A stretch of 57,125 bases of DNA, taken from NCBI GenBank assembly GCA_000961595.1, contig LADO01000002.1, positions 1-57,125 on the forward strand. The letters are read 5' to 3'. Both the position numbers and the translations under genes were made by a program. A model generated the notes under the pieces. That model was given only the letters and a program-made list of their open reading frames with translations. It ran no database searches and was not told where the DNA came from. This DNA is from Peptococcaceae bacterium BRH_c4b. Its GTDB lineage: Bacteria > Bacillota > Desulfotomaculia > Desulfotomaculales > Desulfocucumaceae. Positions 1 to 7,601 of the stretch are shown here, piece by piece; within the stretch, counting starts at the first letter, position 1, and every line of letters begins with the position of its first letter.

Positions 1-5
1 TCTAA

Positions 6-38
6 GGGTTCGGTAGGGGAATAACCCCTTCCGAACCC
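6..38. terminator. Strong inverted repeat at window edge
   Basis: GGGTTCGG (6-13) pairs with CCGAACCC (31-38), and an inner AGGGG/CCCCT stem continues it, leaving a 5-base loop. It looks like the terminator of a gene lying left of the window, but there is no clear T-tract. From here to about 340 I see no credible gene; a 63-codon frame at 70-261 lacks a ribosome binding site and resembles no known family. Confidence 0.5.
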
Positions 39-354
39 AAGGCTCACTTATATTAATAAAGACCTGACTGTGTGGTTGTTTTGCCGCGCCAGACTGCATG
101 TGACTCAATTCCGAACACTGCCGGCTAACCGTAGAAATAAAGGTGCGAACGGTAAAAAACGGTTCCCGTTCAAAACTTTCTGTATATTCTGCCGTTCAAG
201 ACCCTATAACTGCAGTTCAGTCTCAAAATATATGCTGCCAAAAAAGTTTTCATTATTATAATAGTAATAAAAATGAGTATCAGATATATTTAGCTTCCAT
301 AATTTGACATGCGGATACAATATTATAGATATATTGTATGAAGGAGAGGATAGT

Positions 355-654
355 ATGTGTGAAGTCACCGATATTCATGCTCAGGTACGCGAGATGGAAT
401 CCATCATAATCTCACAGCCGGGAGTGGAAGATGTGGTGGTAATTTCTGTGGAAGACGGAAATGGCGAGAACCAGTTGAAAGCTTTTGTGGAACCAGCCGA
501 AGATACAATCCCCAGCAAGCAAGGCATTATGCACGCCTGTCAGAATAAATCAAAATACGGCCGTGTGCCGAATACCATCATTTTCGGCGAGATTCCCCGC
601 ACCCTCTCGGGTAAGGTTCTCAGACTAAGGCTGCTGGAAGCTTCAGGCGCCTGA
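355..654 (+). CDS. Stand-alone acyl-CoA synthetase C-terminal domain (AMP-binding_C)
   Basis: This 99-residue protein matches only the C-terminal domain of AMP-forming acyl/acetyl-CoA synthetases. It contains a VEDVVVIS strand near residue 25 and ends with the PRTLSGKVLRLRL motif, whose Lys activates the carboxylate in full-length enzymes. The N-terminal adenylate-forming domain is absent. The start is the ATG at 355, five bases after AAGGAGAGGA; an upstream in-frame start at 304 has no ribosome binding site. A possible -35 TTGACA lies at 304-309, and a clear terminator follows at 680-705, so it appears monocistronic. It could be a regulatory or partner subunit, or a gene remnant kept with its own translation signals. 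The domain call is secure; the function is unknown. Confidence 0.75.
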   Translation: MCEVTDIHAQVREMESIIISQPGVEDVVVISVEDGNGENQLKAFVEPAEDTIPSKQGIMHACQNKSKYGRVPNTIIFGEIPRTLSGKVLRLRLLEASGA

Positions 655-679
655 AAAATAGCCATACCAAACAAGAGTC

Positions 680-705
680 AGGGCGGCATTAATTAATGCC
701 GCCCT
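680..705 (+). terminator. Rho-independent terminator
   Basis: Perfect 11-bp stem AGGGCGGCATT/AATGCCGCCCT with an AATT loop, followed by TTTAT. It ends the AMP-binding_C gene and lies at the convergent junction with pheA. Confidence 0.85.
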
Positions 706-713
706 TTATGCTG

Positions 714-1838
714 TTAATCAAACCTCTTCTTTTGCATGGCCACAAAGTGATCCATGAGCAAACGGTATACATCTTCCACCAGTTCAGTGCTGGTATTTTT
801 TATCTCTGCCAGATGCCTTACTTTTTTTATCACATCTTCTTCCCGGGCCGGATCCCTCACTTTTTCCGGGGTATCCTTCCATTCCGCCACCTTTGCCACC
901 AGCCGCGTCCGGATGCCCAAAAGGTCCACTATCTGAGTGTCCACCATATCTATTTCCGCCCGGAGTTCAGTAATAGCCTCATGCCGCAGCACCTTGCAGG
1001 GTTTTTCCCGGTGTGCCGCAGTGTCAGCCGGGTAGGAACCGATAATTTTTACCTCCGCAGCCCTGGCGGCAACAGCAGTTATCGCTTCGGCAACCTTGGG
1101 CTCACTGCGATGCCCATCCAAATCAATAAAAAATAGATATTCCCCCAGATGTTTCCTGGCCGGACGGGATTCTATCCGGGTAAGGTTTATGTCTCGAAGG
1201 GCAAAGTCCCTCAGGATGCTGTAAAGTGAACCCGGACGGTTGGCACCTGTAACAATCAGCGATGTTTTGCAGCCGGGGGATAAAGGACAATCCTCGCTGC
1301 CCAGTACAGCAAAGCGAGTGGCGTTATCCCGGCAGTCCTGTATACTTTCCCACAATACGTTAAGGCCGTGGCACTGTGCGGCCTTAACGTTAGACACTGC
1401 CCCCCACGGCTCCCGGGACCGGGCAACCAGCCTGGCGGCTTCGGAGGTACTGGGCGTTTCCACCAACCTAACCCCGGGTAATTTTTCCTCCAAAAAAATT
1501 CTACATTGGGCCAGAGCCTGGGGGTGAGACATTATCCTGGTTAAATCTTTTAAAACAACACCGGGGCGAGCCAGGAGGTGCTGGGATATACTTAGAACTA
1601 CTTCGCCTTTAATCTTCAAATCAAAGCGGTGCGCCAGCAGATCCATGCTCTGGACCACAGAACCCTCGGTGGAGTTTTCCAGAGGTACCACCCCTTCATC
1701 CACCTCTCCACTAGCAACGGCAGCCATAATACTGCTCACGGAATCATAACATACCATATCGGCGCCAGCACCGGCATATTTTAAGGCCGCTTCCTGGGTA
1801 AAAGTACCGGGCGGACCCAGATAACCAATTTTTTTCAT
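714..1838 (-). CDS. pheA: Prephenate dehydratase-ACT-chorismate mutase fusion
   Basis: The protein makes phenylpyruvate from chorismate via prephenate. Residues 1-180 are a prephenate dehydratase (GPPGTFTQEAAL at the N-terminus, then SIQDCRDNATRF around 165-176). Residues about 190-270 form an ACT domain with the ESRP effector-binding motif. Residues about 285-374 are an AroQ-type chorismate mutase helix bundle (ITELRAEIDMVDTQIVDLL, then REEDVIKKV). The order PDT-ACT-CM is the reverse of the classical enterobacterial P-protein (CM-PDT-ACT). It starts with ATG 30 bases downstream of aroF on the same strand, so the two probably share one transcript under the Phe-type T-box. ACT feedback inhibition by Phe is expected from the family. 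Confidence 0.93.
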   Translation of the reverse strand: MKKIGYLGPPGTFTQEAALKYAGAGADMVCYDSVSSIMAAVASGEVDEGVVPLENSTEGSVVQSMDLLAHRFDLKIKGEVVLSISQHLLARPGVVLKDLTRIMSHPQALAQCRIFLEEKLPGVRLVETPSTSEAARLVARSREPWGAVSNVKAAQCHGLNVLWESIQDCRDNATRFAVLGSEDCPLSPGCKTSLIVTGANRPGSLYSILRDFALRDINLTRIESRPARKHLGEYLFFIDLDGHRSEPKVAEAITAVAARAAEVKIIGSYPADTAAHREKPCKVLRHEAITELRAEIDMVDTQIVDLLGIRTRLVAKVAEWKDTPEKVRDPAREEDVIKKVRHLAEIKNTSTELVEDVYRLLMDHFVAMQKKRFD

Positions 1839-1868
1839 ATCAGCAACTCCAGTCGAACCTGTATAAAT

Positions 1869-2897
1869 CTAAATATTTTCAGCAATATAGTATATTAATT
1901 GTTCAGTGCTCTCCCATCCAAGACATGCATCCGTTATTGATTTCCCATGAATGTTTTCACCTATGCCTTGATTACCTTCTACAAGATAGCTTTCAATCAT
2001 TAAACCTTTTATCATTTTTTTAAGTAAGCTATCATATTTTCTACTCATTAATACTTCTCTTGCTATTCTTGGCTGTTCGTAATAACATTTCATAGAATTC
2101 GCATGGTTTGTGTCCACAATAATAGCCGGATTTAATAGCTGTTGTTTTTCATACACTTTAGCAATGTTAATTAAATCTTCATAATGATAGTTAGGAATAT
2201 TTCTACCATAAGAATCCACGGCACCTCTTAATATGGCATGAGTAAGCGGGTTGCCTGTGGTTTCAATTTCCCATCCATCGTATATAAAAGTATGACCGTT
2301 CTGTGCAGCTTTAATTGAGTTTAACATTACAGAAAAGTCACCGCCAGTAGGATTTTTCATACCGACAGGTGTATCAATTCCACTTGCAGTTAGTCTATGC
2401 TTCTGATTTTCTACTGAACGAGCCCCAACTGCAATATATCCTAATATATCAGAGAGATACGTATAGTTTTCCGGGTAGAGCATTTCATCGGCTGCAGGCA
2501 TGTAAAATTCGCATAATGCTCTAATATGCAACTTTCTGATAGCCTTTATACCAGTGAATAAATCTGGTTCTTTACATGGGTCTGGTTGGTGCACCATGCC
2601 TTTATAGCCTTCACCAGTAGTTCGTGGCTTATTTGTATAGATTCTAGGTATTATTATAATTGAATCTTTTACCTTTTCTTGAACTTTTGCAATTTTTCCA
2701 ATATATTCACAGACAGAATCTTCATTATCAGCAGAACATGGACCTATGATAAGGAGAAATCTATTATCCTTATTTTCAAAAACTCTTTTAATATCATTAT
2801 CTCTATTTATTTTTATATCTTTAATATGTTTTGGTAAAGGCATCTGTTCTATAATTTCTTCAGCAGTAGGTATTCTTTGAATAAATTTCATACACAT
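1869..2897 (-). CDS. aroF: 3-deoxy-7-phosphoheptulonate (DAHP) synthase, class I
   Basis: Catalyses PEP plus erythrose-4-phosphate to DAHP, the first shikimate-pathway step. The 342-residue protein has the AroF/G/H class I signatures LLIIGPCSADN (about 47-57), IPRIYTNKPRTTGEGYKG, GARSVENQ, GMKNPTGGDF and VDTNHANS. The start is ATG 2897 (MCMKFIQR), eight bases after AAAGGAG; the longer frame to 2990 would run into the leader. It is the first gene behind the tandem T-box and is followed by pheA. Its base composition is strikingly AT-rich against pheA and against its own leader, and the protein reads like clostridial/Bacillus-type enzymes, suggesting a transferred gene placed under a resident T-box. 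Confidence 0.93.
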   Translation of the reverse strand: MCMKFIQRIPTAEEIIEQMPLPKHIKDIKINRDNDIKRVFENKDNRFLLIIGPCSADNEDSVCEYIGKIAKVQEKVKDSIIIIPRIYTNKPRTTGEGYKGMVHQPDPCKEPDLFTGIKAIRKLHIRALCEFYMPAADEMLYPENYTYLSDILGYIAVGARSVENQKHRLTASGIDTPVGMKNPTGGDFSVMLNSIKAAQNGHTFIYDGWEIETTGNPLTHAILRGAVDSYGRNIPNYHYEDLINIAKVYEKQQLLNPAIIVDTNHANSMKCYYEQPRIAREVLMSRKYDSLLKKMIKGLMIESYLVEGNQGIGENIHGKSITDACLGWESTEQLIYYIAENI

Positions 2898-2991
2898 GTT
2901 ACATTCTCCTTTGCAACTTTTATATAATAAGCACAAAACTACTATTTTCATTGCTAAAGCCATCCGGTTCCATATAATCCCCCCCGTCAAT

Positions 2992-3116
2992 AAAAAACAC
3001 CGTTCTCATCCCAGAGACGAAAACGGTGCGTCTTCGCGGTACCACCCTGATTGGCCAAAAGGCCCTCTCAATAAAAGATACGCAGAACAGCTACCCATAC
3101 GTGATAAGCAAAAATA
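2992..3116 (-). promoter_or_regulatory. Second T-box antiterminator/terminator module (partial duplication)
   Basis: A second T-box sequence AGGGTGGTACCGCG (minus strand, 3048-3035) is followed by a terminator hairpin with stem arms at 2998-3028 and a run of six T. Only about 65 bases separate it from the first terminator, too short for another stem I with a specifier loop. It therefore looks like a duplicated decision element without its own codon-reading domain, sitting between the full T-box and aroF. The bulge is again UGGU, fitting a tRNA ending ACCA. Confidence 0.85.
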
Positions 3117-3410
3117 AAAGCTTTTCGTCCCAAGGACGAAAAGCTTTGCTTTCCGCGATACCACCCTGATTGGAGCCATGTTTACAGCACGGCACCCTCT
3201 CGACTAAAGTACGGGAACAATGTTCCGATACCCTTTTCCGTGTAACGTCGGAAAAATACGGCCCGGCCTACGCGCCATTAACCGGTTTCAGCCTGCATCT
3301 CCGGGGAGAACTTCAACTGGACGTTCCGTGGAAGCGCTCACAGTCGAAGACGCCCCCTCCCTGTACGGCCGGACCCGGCTTACTTTTCCCCTTCATTGAC
3401 TTTAATATAT
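3117..3410 (-). promoter_or_regulatory. T-box leader, probable tRNA-Phe specifier, controlling aroF-pheA
   Basis: On the minus strand the leader has an AGTA loop-E strand near 3385 and, opposite, GAA-G-UUC-U near 3310. In T-boxes the specifier codon sits one base after GAA, so the codon reads UUC (Phe). Stem I is closed by GGGGAAA with TTCTCCCC. The conserved T-box AGGGTGGTATCGCG lies at 3167-3154 and is followed by a perfect 14-bp terminator stem (3147-3134 with 3130-3117) and a T-rich tail. Uncharged tRNA-Phe would bind the UGGU bulge and allow read-through into aroF and pheA. The specifier assignment is my own folding by eye; the T-box identification is firm. Confidence 0.9.
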
Positions 3411-3416
3411 GCCATT

Positions 3417-3445
3417 ATTATAAACAAACAGACCCGGCCTGGCAA
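3417..3445 (-). promoter_or_regulatory. Sigma-A promoter of the T-box/aroF/pheA transcript
   Basis: Minus strand: -35 TTGCCA (3445-3440), 17-base spacer, -10 TATAAT (3422-3417). The predicted start is near 3410, just upstream of T-box stem I. Confidence 0.8.
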
Positions 3446-3537
3446 GTGAAAAAACAATATAATGACAAACAAAAATCTGATTAAGCATATATTTTAACCG
3501 TTTGGTCAAGTTTTACTACCTTTTAACATTAAATGCG

Positions 3538-3565
3538 TTGACTTCTAATACATATGCTATATAAT
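3538..3565 (+). promoter_or_regulatory. Sigma-A type promoter of the 44-residue small gene
   Basis: -35 TTGACT (3538-3543), 16-base spacer, -10 TATAAT (3560-3565). It stands about 68 bases before the small coding frame at 3633 and is divergent from the aroF promoter. Confidence 0.7.
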
Positions 3566-3632
3566 CATAATATTCCGGAAAACATGTTTTGTAGTATAGT
3601 TTACCGGGAAATTATAGAAAGGAGGAATTTGT

Positions 3633-3767
3633 GTGACGAGAGAACTCATCAATGAAATTCTGGAAAGCATTGGTCTTGAAAGAATTGAGCACGATGACGG
3701 GCCTGAAGAAAATCCATTACATTTGCCCGGTGATGCTGAAGCAAGAGAAAAAGCCTGTGTTAATTAA
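3633..3767 (+). CDS. Small hypothetical protein, 44 residues
   Basis: An intact GTG-initiated frame ending in TAA. It is preceded by AAAGGAGG at proper distance and by a strong promoter at 3538-3565, and is followed by a large terminator-like hairpin at 3817-3865. The product is acidic and hydrophilic (begins VTRELINEILESIGLERIEH, ends EAREKACVN), with a single Cys near the C-terminus and no membrane segment. I do not recognise it. It is a complete transcription unit in its own right, which argues for a real small protein. An upstream GTG at 3631 is immediately followed by a stop and cannot be used. Confidence 0.6.
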   Translation: MTRELINEILESIGLERIEHDDGPEENPLHLPGDAEAREKACVN

Positions 3768-3816
3768 ATATTAACGGTTTGAGGGGGTAATTTCAATTGG
3801 ATAAGCTCTCAACAGA

Positions 3817-3865
3817 AAAATGACACTGGGGTAGGAAGCGAAAGCACCTGCCCCAGTGTCATTTT
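3817..3865 (+). terminator. Long terminator-like hairpin
   Basis: AAAATGACACTGGGG pairs with CCCCAGTGTCATTTT, extended by TAGG/CCTG; the loop is about 11 bases and T-rich sequence follows. It ends the small-gene transcript. The stretch from here to 4230 otherwise holds only two more hairpins. Confidence 0.75.
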
Positions 3866-4000
3866 ATAACCAATTGTCTCAAGCAACAATCCTTGCCTTT
3901 AAAAATAACACCCTCCTCAATAAAGTCCGTTTTATTATAAATATGCTAACAATACCCTGGTTTAACTAATTTTAACATAAGCACTACAAAAGTACTAAAT

Positions 4001-4034
4001 AAAAGCCGGTGCCTTGTAGAAGGAGCCGGCTTTT
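4001..4034. terminator. Intergenic hairpin
   Basis: AAAAGCCGG pairs with CCGGCTTTT around a 16-base loop. It could terminate on either strand; its parent gene is unclear. Confidence 0.5.
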
Positions 4035-4063
4035 AGGTTGTGGCCGGGCTATAAAAGAAAAAG

Positions 4064-4090
4064 ACAGTGCTTCCAATTCGGAAACACTGT
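4064..4090 (-). terminator. Probable terminator of the TM1266-type gene
   Basis: ACAGTG-TTCC pairs with GGAA-CACTGT; reading on the minus strand, a T-rich stretch follows. It lies 140 bases beyond the stop of the gene at 4230-4487. Confidence 0.6.
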
Positions 4091-4229
4091 TTATAAAAAA
4101 AATAGGAATCTTTAGATGCATTAGGTAATATTCGACACAATATTTTTTTATCCTTTATTTTTTAACAAATAAACACAAAAAAACCGCTATCAGCCATCGC
4201 CCAGCCTGCCCGTTATCCGGTCAGGTTTT

Positions 4230-4487
4230 TCACCCAAGAGCCCCACCCAGCACGACACTCTTTACCGTAACCCCATGGACGCCCTGCAGGTCGCTCTCCA
4301 GTTTTGACAGTTGATCATCATCGGACTGGGTAACCAGGGTAATAATCCCCCTTTTTCGACCGGGGTCCGGTATCCCGCTGCGCATAACTATATGCGATCC
4401 ATGCCTGGTCAAAATCTCCTGAACCTCCGGGCCATGGCAGGCCCGGTCCTCCACCAGCAGGCCCACTATACAAATTTGACGGTCCAT
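4230..4487 (-). CDS. TM1266-type putative iron-only hydrogenase system regulator
   Basis: An 85-residue ACT-like (ferredoxin-fold) protein. It begins MDRQICIVGLLVEDR, has a central RSGIPDPGRKRGIITLV segment, and ends with GVHGVTVKSVVLGG, the pattern of the TM1266 family that usually sits beside the hydE/hydF/hydG maturases of [FeFe]-hydrogenase. In that family it is proposed to bind a ligand and regulate hydrogenase genes; this is family knowledge and not firmly proven. No hydrogenase or maturase gene is present in this window, so it is an orphan copy here. An AAAGGGG motif precedes the ATG by about 12 bases. Confidence 0.75.
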   Translation of the reverse strand: MDRQICIVGLLVEDRACHGPEVQEILTRHGSHIVMRSGIPDPGRKRGIITLVTQSDDDQLSKLESDLQGVHGVTVKSVVLGGALG

Positions 4488-4550
4488 TTTATAATATCTT
4501 TCCCCTTTATTGTTTTATTGTATTAAACGACCTCAACCCTTGAAACAATG

Positions 4551-5003
4551 TCAAACATCATTACCATCCAGCGCTTCCCGCCGCAAGATAAAGTCTGATA
4601 GATAAGCCAGCGTCGACAGGCCGGCAATATTTAAAAAATAGCTGTATGAAAGTTTCCAGTTGAGAAAGGCAATAGCGCCGGCGCTGTACATCAGTGCTTC
4701 CAACGCCAGAAATATCGTGGAGATGTATATGATATAAAGCATCCTTTTACCCCATGTCGTGGGCAGCCAGTTTAGAAACAGCAGTGAAGAAGCGTATACA
4801 TTTATAATTTGCATTACCGGCAGCCTGCCGATATAGATGTAGCCCCGGGGATATAAGTACAAATTATACTTGGTCCCGAAGTAGTCTACGGTAACCATAA
4901 GCAGGACTCCAAGCAGAGCTGCTTTCCAGAGCATTACAAACCTTTTGCCCACCAGAAAATATACCAGTCCCCATACCGCCGCCGTGTAAATAACATAATG
5001 CAA
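4551..5003 (-). CDS. Integral membrane protein, CBO0543-like
   Basis: A 150-residue protein with about five hydrophobic segments (roughly residues 3-20, 25-42, 58-78, 85-108, 115-138). It is rich in aromatic residues with a YNLYLYPRGYIYIGRLP stretch, and resembles the small CBO0543-type membrane proteins of Bacilli and Clostridia, whose function is unknown. It ends in a charged tail. Its neighbour at 4230 is on the same strand 63 bases downstream, so they could be co-transcribed. No catalytic motif is visible. Confidence 0.6.
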   Translation of the reverse strand: MHYVIYTAAVWGLVYFLVGKRFVMLWKAALLGVLLMVTVDYFGTKYNLYLYPRGYIYIGRLPVMQIINVYASSLLFLNWLPTTWGKRMLYIIYISTIFLALEALMYSAGAIAFLNWKLSYSYFLNIAGLSTLAYLSDFILRREALDGNDV

Positions 5004-5144
5004 CGGGTATCACTTCCTGATTATGTTTTTTTATAGTTTACCCGGGCTTAATGATATCTATCGATATTCCATATGATTCCAATTGACTGTTTCCCGTTAC
5101 AAAAATATAATTAACACACAAACATGCGTTTGGTGGTTATGGAA

Positions 5145-6338
5145 ATGAAAAGGGTAATCCTCCTTGCGGACATGAACAGTTTTTTTGCCAGCTGCCACCA
5201 GGCGATTCAGCCGGAACTTCAGAACAAGGAAGTTGTGGTGGCCGGCGATCCCCAAAAAAGAACGGGTATAGTCCTGGCGGCCTCCTACCCCGCCAAGGCC
5301 CTGGGCATAAAGACGGGCATGGCGCTATGGGAGGCCAGGCTGCTGTGCCCCCACGGCCATTTTTTCAAGCCGGACTATTCCCTGTACATGGATTTTTCCA
5401 GCAGAATACTGGGCATCATACGGGATTTTACCGATTTGGTGGAGCCCTTCTCCATTGATGAAGCATTTGCCGACCTCACCGGGGTGAGAAACCTGTGGGG
5501 GCCGCCGGAAGATATCGCCGGTGCCCTGAAGGAACGCATCCGCTCGGAGGTGGGCGTTTTTTGCAGCGTCGGCATGGGGCCGAACAAATTAATCGCCAAA
5601 ATGGCGGCTGGCCTGCAGAAGCCCAACGGCCTTACCATACTGAAGACTGTTGACGATTTTAAAAGGGTCTTCTGGCCCCTGCCGGTGAGGAAACTGTTCG
5701 GCATCGGGCCCAGATACGAAAAACATTTACGTAAATACAACATACACACCACCGGGGAGCTTGCCAATTTCCCCCTGGATATACTTAAAAAGCGCTGGGG
5801 CAAAAACGGGGAGATGCTCTGGCTCTGTGCCAACGGCATGGATTACAGCCCGGTGGTGCCGGGATCTCTTGACGTTGCCAAAAGCATAGGGCAGCAGCGG
5901 ACACTGCCCAGGGATCTCCGGGGCTTCAGGGAAATACAGGTGGTGATACTGGAACTCTGCGAAATGGTCGCCCGGCGCGTACGCCAGGGGGGATACGTGG
6001 GCCGCACCGTGAGCCTTACCCTGCGGGATACGCAGCTCAATTTTTTATCCAGATCCCAGAGCATGGCCGGCCACACTAACCTGGCCGATGATATCTACCT
6101 CACCGCCTGCAAGCTCCTGCAGGCCCACTGGAATGACTCCCGGCCGGTAAGGCTGGTGGGCATAGCCCTTGGTAATTTAATTAAAAACGGCCCCATTCAG
6201 CCTGACATTTTTGGCCGGCAGGAACGGCGGCTCAGCCTGGCCCTGGCCTGTGACGCCATACGGGACCGCTTCGGGGAAAAAGCCATCACAAGGGGGATAT
6301 CCCTTACGGAGGTGAGTATAAATGGCCGACAAAGATAA
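5145..6338 (+). CDS. Y-family DNA polymerase (DinB/UmuC-like)
   Basis: A translesion DNA polymerase of about 397 residues. The palm motif LLADMNSFFASCHQ is at the N-terminus, the acidic pair SIDEAFADLTG is near residue 105, and the helix-hairpin-helix segment KLFGIGPRYEKHLRKY is near 190. A little-finger domain follows. I place the start at ATG 5145, eight bases after GGTGG; ATGs at 5124 and 5139 are also in frame. It is the first gene of the repair cluster: its 3' end overlaps the next small gene, and Ku and LigD follow. Whether it is closer to PolY1 or PolY2 cannot be decided by eye. Confidence 0.9.
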   Translation: MKRVILLADMNSFFASCHQAIQPELQNKEVVVAGDPQKRTGIVLAASYPAKALGIKTGMALWEARLLCPHGHFFKPDYSLYMDFSSRILGIIRDFTDLVEPFSIDEAFADLTGVRNLWGPPEDIAGALKERIRSEVGVFCSVGMGPNKLIAKMAAGLQKPNGLTILKTVDDFKRVFWPLPVRKLFGIGPRYEKHLRKYNIHTTGELANFPLDILKKRWGKNGEMLWLCANGMDYSPVVPGSLDVAKSIGQQRTLPRDLRGFREIQVVILELCEMVARRVRQGGYVGRTVSLTLRDTQLNFLSRSQSMAGHTNLADDIYLTACKLLQAHWNDSRPVRLVGIALGNLIKNGPIQPDIFGRQERRLSLALACDAIRDRFGEKAITRGISLTEVSINGRQR

Positions 6339-6630
6339 CGTGCTATGGGAAAAACACCGCATGTTCCTGCCGGAAATGCGCAAACTGGCCGTCCACCGCT
6401 GCGGGGACTGCCTTTTTTTCGTAAACATACAGGGCCGGAAAGAAACCAGGAAAGGGTGCGTTGTAAATATCAGGGCCTATAATTCCCTGCGGGAAAGGGT
6501 TCCCGCAACGGTACACGCAGCTGAAGTTATAAAAAGGGTGGGTCTGGAGGGGCTGGAACTGTGCCTGCAAAAGAACAGTCTCGAGGCCCAGAGCTGCGCC
6601 AGGTTCCGTTTGAATAGTCCGGGCTTATAA
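6322..6630 (+). CDS. Small Cys-containing protein coupled to the Y-family polymerase
   Basis: A 102-residue hydrophilic protein whose ATG lies inside the 3' end of the polymerase gene and is preceded by GGAGGTGA, indicating translational coupling. Near residue 28 it has HRCGDCLFFVN, then GCVVNI, and two more Cys towards the C-terminus, suggesting a possible metal site. The N-terminal LWEKHRMFLPEM loosely recalls YolD proteins (WxxMMLPEH), which also accompany Y-family polymerases, but the rest does not fit clearly. The function is unknown; position suggests a polymerase accessory factor. Confidence 0.65.
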   Translation: MADKDNVLWEKHRMFLPEMRKLAVHRCGDCLFFVNIQGRKETRKGCVVNIRAYNSLRERVPATVHAAEVIKRVGLEGLELCLQKNSLEAQSCARFRLNSPGL

Positions 6631-6692
6631 GCGGCCCGCATCAGAATAAGGGGGCCGGGAATAATACCTTAAAAAAGAAGCGTGGTGAAAAA

Positions 6693-7550
6693 ATGCGCCC
6701 TATCTGGAAAGGCGCCATTAGCTTCGGCCTGGTTTTCGTCCCAGTAAAGCTCTATGCGGCCACGGAGCAAAAGGACATAAAATTCAACTACCTGCATGAA
6801 AAATGCAAAACACCAGTACAGTACAAGCGTTACTGCCCCACCTGCCAGGCGGAGGTACCCATGGAAGAAATCGTTAAAGGGTATGAATATGAAAAGGGCC
6901 GGTATGTCATTATGAAGGAAGATGACTTCGACAAACTGTCCGGGGCTGACGGCGGGAAAAGCATTGAAATACTGGATTTTGTGGATTTAAGGGAAATAGA
7001 CCCCGTTTATTACGAAAAGCCTTATTACCTGGCTCCGGGAGAAAGCGGCGCCAAAGTTTACGAGCTTTTACGGCGATCCATGGGAGAAACAGGCAAGGTG
7101 GCGGTGGCCAGGGTAGTCATCCGCAACCGGGAATCACTGGCCACCATCAGGGTGGGGGATAAAAATGTTTTAATCATGAGCACCATGCATTACCCGGATG
7201 AAATAAGACAGGCAGATATACTGCCCGAAATGAACTACCAGGTGAACCTGCACGATAATGAAGTCAAAATGGCGGTGGGTCTGATCAGCAGCCTGTCGGC
7301 GGAATTTCAGCCGGAAAAATATGTGGATACCTACAGGCAAAACCTGATGGAGGTCATCCAGTCTAAAATCGCCGGTGAAGCGGTTGAAATACCCGCCAGG
7401 CCGGAAACGGGCAAGGTGGTTGACCTGATGGAGGCATTAAAGGCCAGTATAGATCTGGCCAAAAAGGACCGTAAGGACGCACCCCCGGAAGAAAAGCCCG
7501 CCCGGGAAGCAAAGGCGCCCAGAGCGACAGCCAGGCGAAAAACTTCATGA
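6693..7550 (+). CDS. ku: Ku protein, bacterial NHEJ end-binding factor
   Basis: A 285-residue bacterial Ku. It begins MRPIWKGAISFGLVFVPVKL, has C/C-x2-C residues (YKRYCPTCQAEV) near 45, KGYEYEKGRYV, and the central FVDLREIDPVYYEKPYYLAP segment. The Ku core homodimer threads onto double-strand ends and recruits LigD. After about residue 255 comes a Lys/Arg/Ala/Pro-rich tail (KKDRKDAPPEEKPAREAKA), as in other bacterial Ku proteins where basic tails aid DNA binding. It is followed by the LigD ligase gene after 84 bases. Confidence 0.96.
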   Translation: MRPIWKGAISFGLVFVPVKLYAATEQKDIKFNYLHEKCKTPVQYKRYCPTCQAEVPMEEIVKGYEYEKGRYVIMKEDDFDKLSGADGGKSIEILDFVDLREIDPVYYEKPYYLAPGESGAKVYELLRRSMGETGKVAVARVVIRNRESLATIRVGDKNVLIMSTMHYPDEIRQADILPEMNYQVNLHDNEVKMAVGLISSLSAEFQPEKYVDTYRQNLMEVIQSKIAGEAVEIPARPETGKVVDLMEALKASIDLAKKDRKDAPPEEKPAREAKAPRATARRKTS

Positions 7551-7601
7551 ACCATGGTAAACCTGCCGGACAACAAATCCAGTTGGGATGGAGGCTAAAA
7601 G

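Noticed and set aside
70-261. 63-codon plus-strand frame near the window start
   Set aside because: No ribosome binding site, unusual Arg/Cys-rich composition and no family resemblance.
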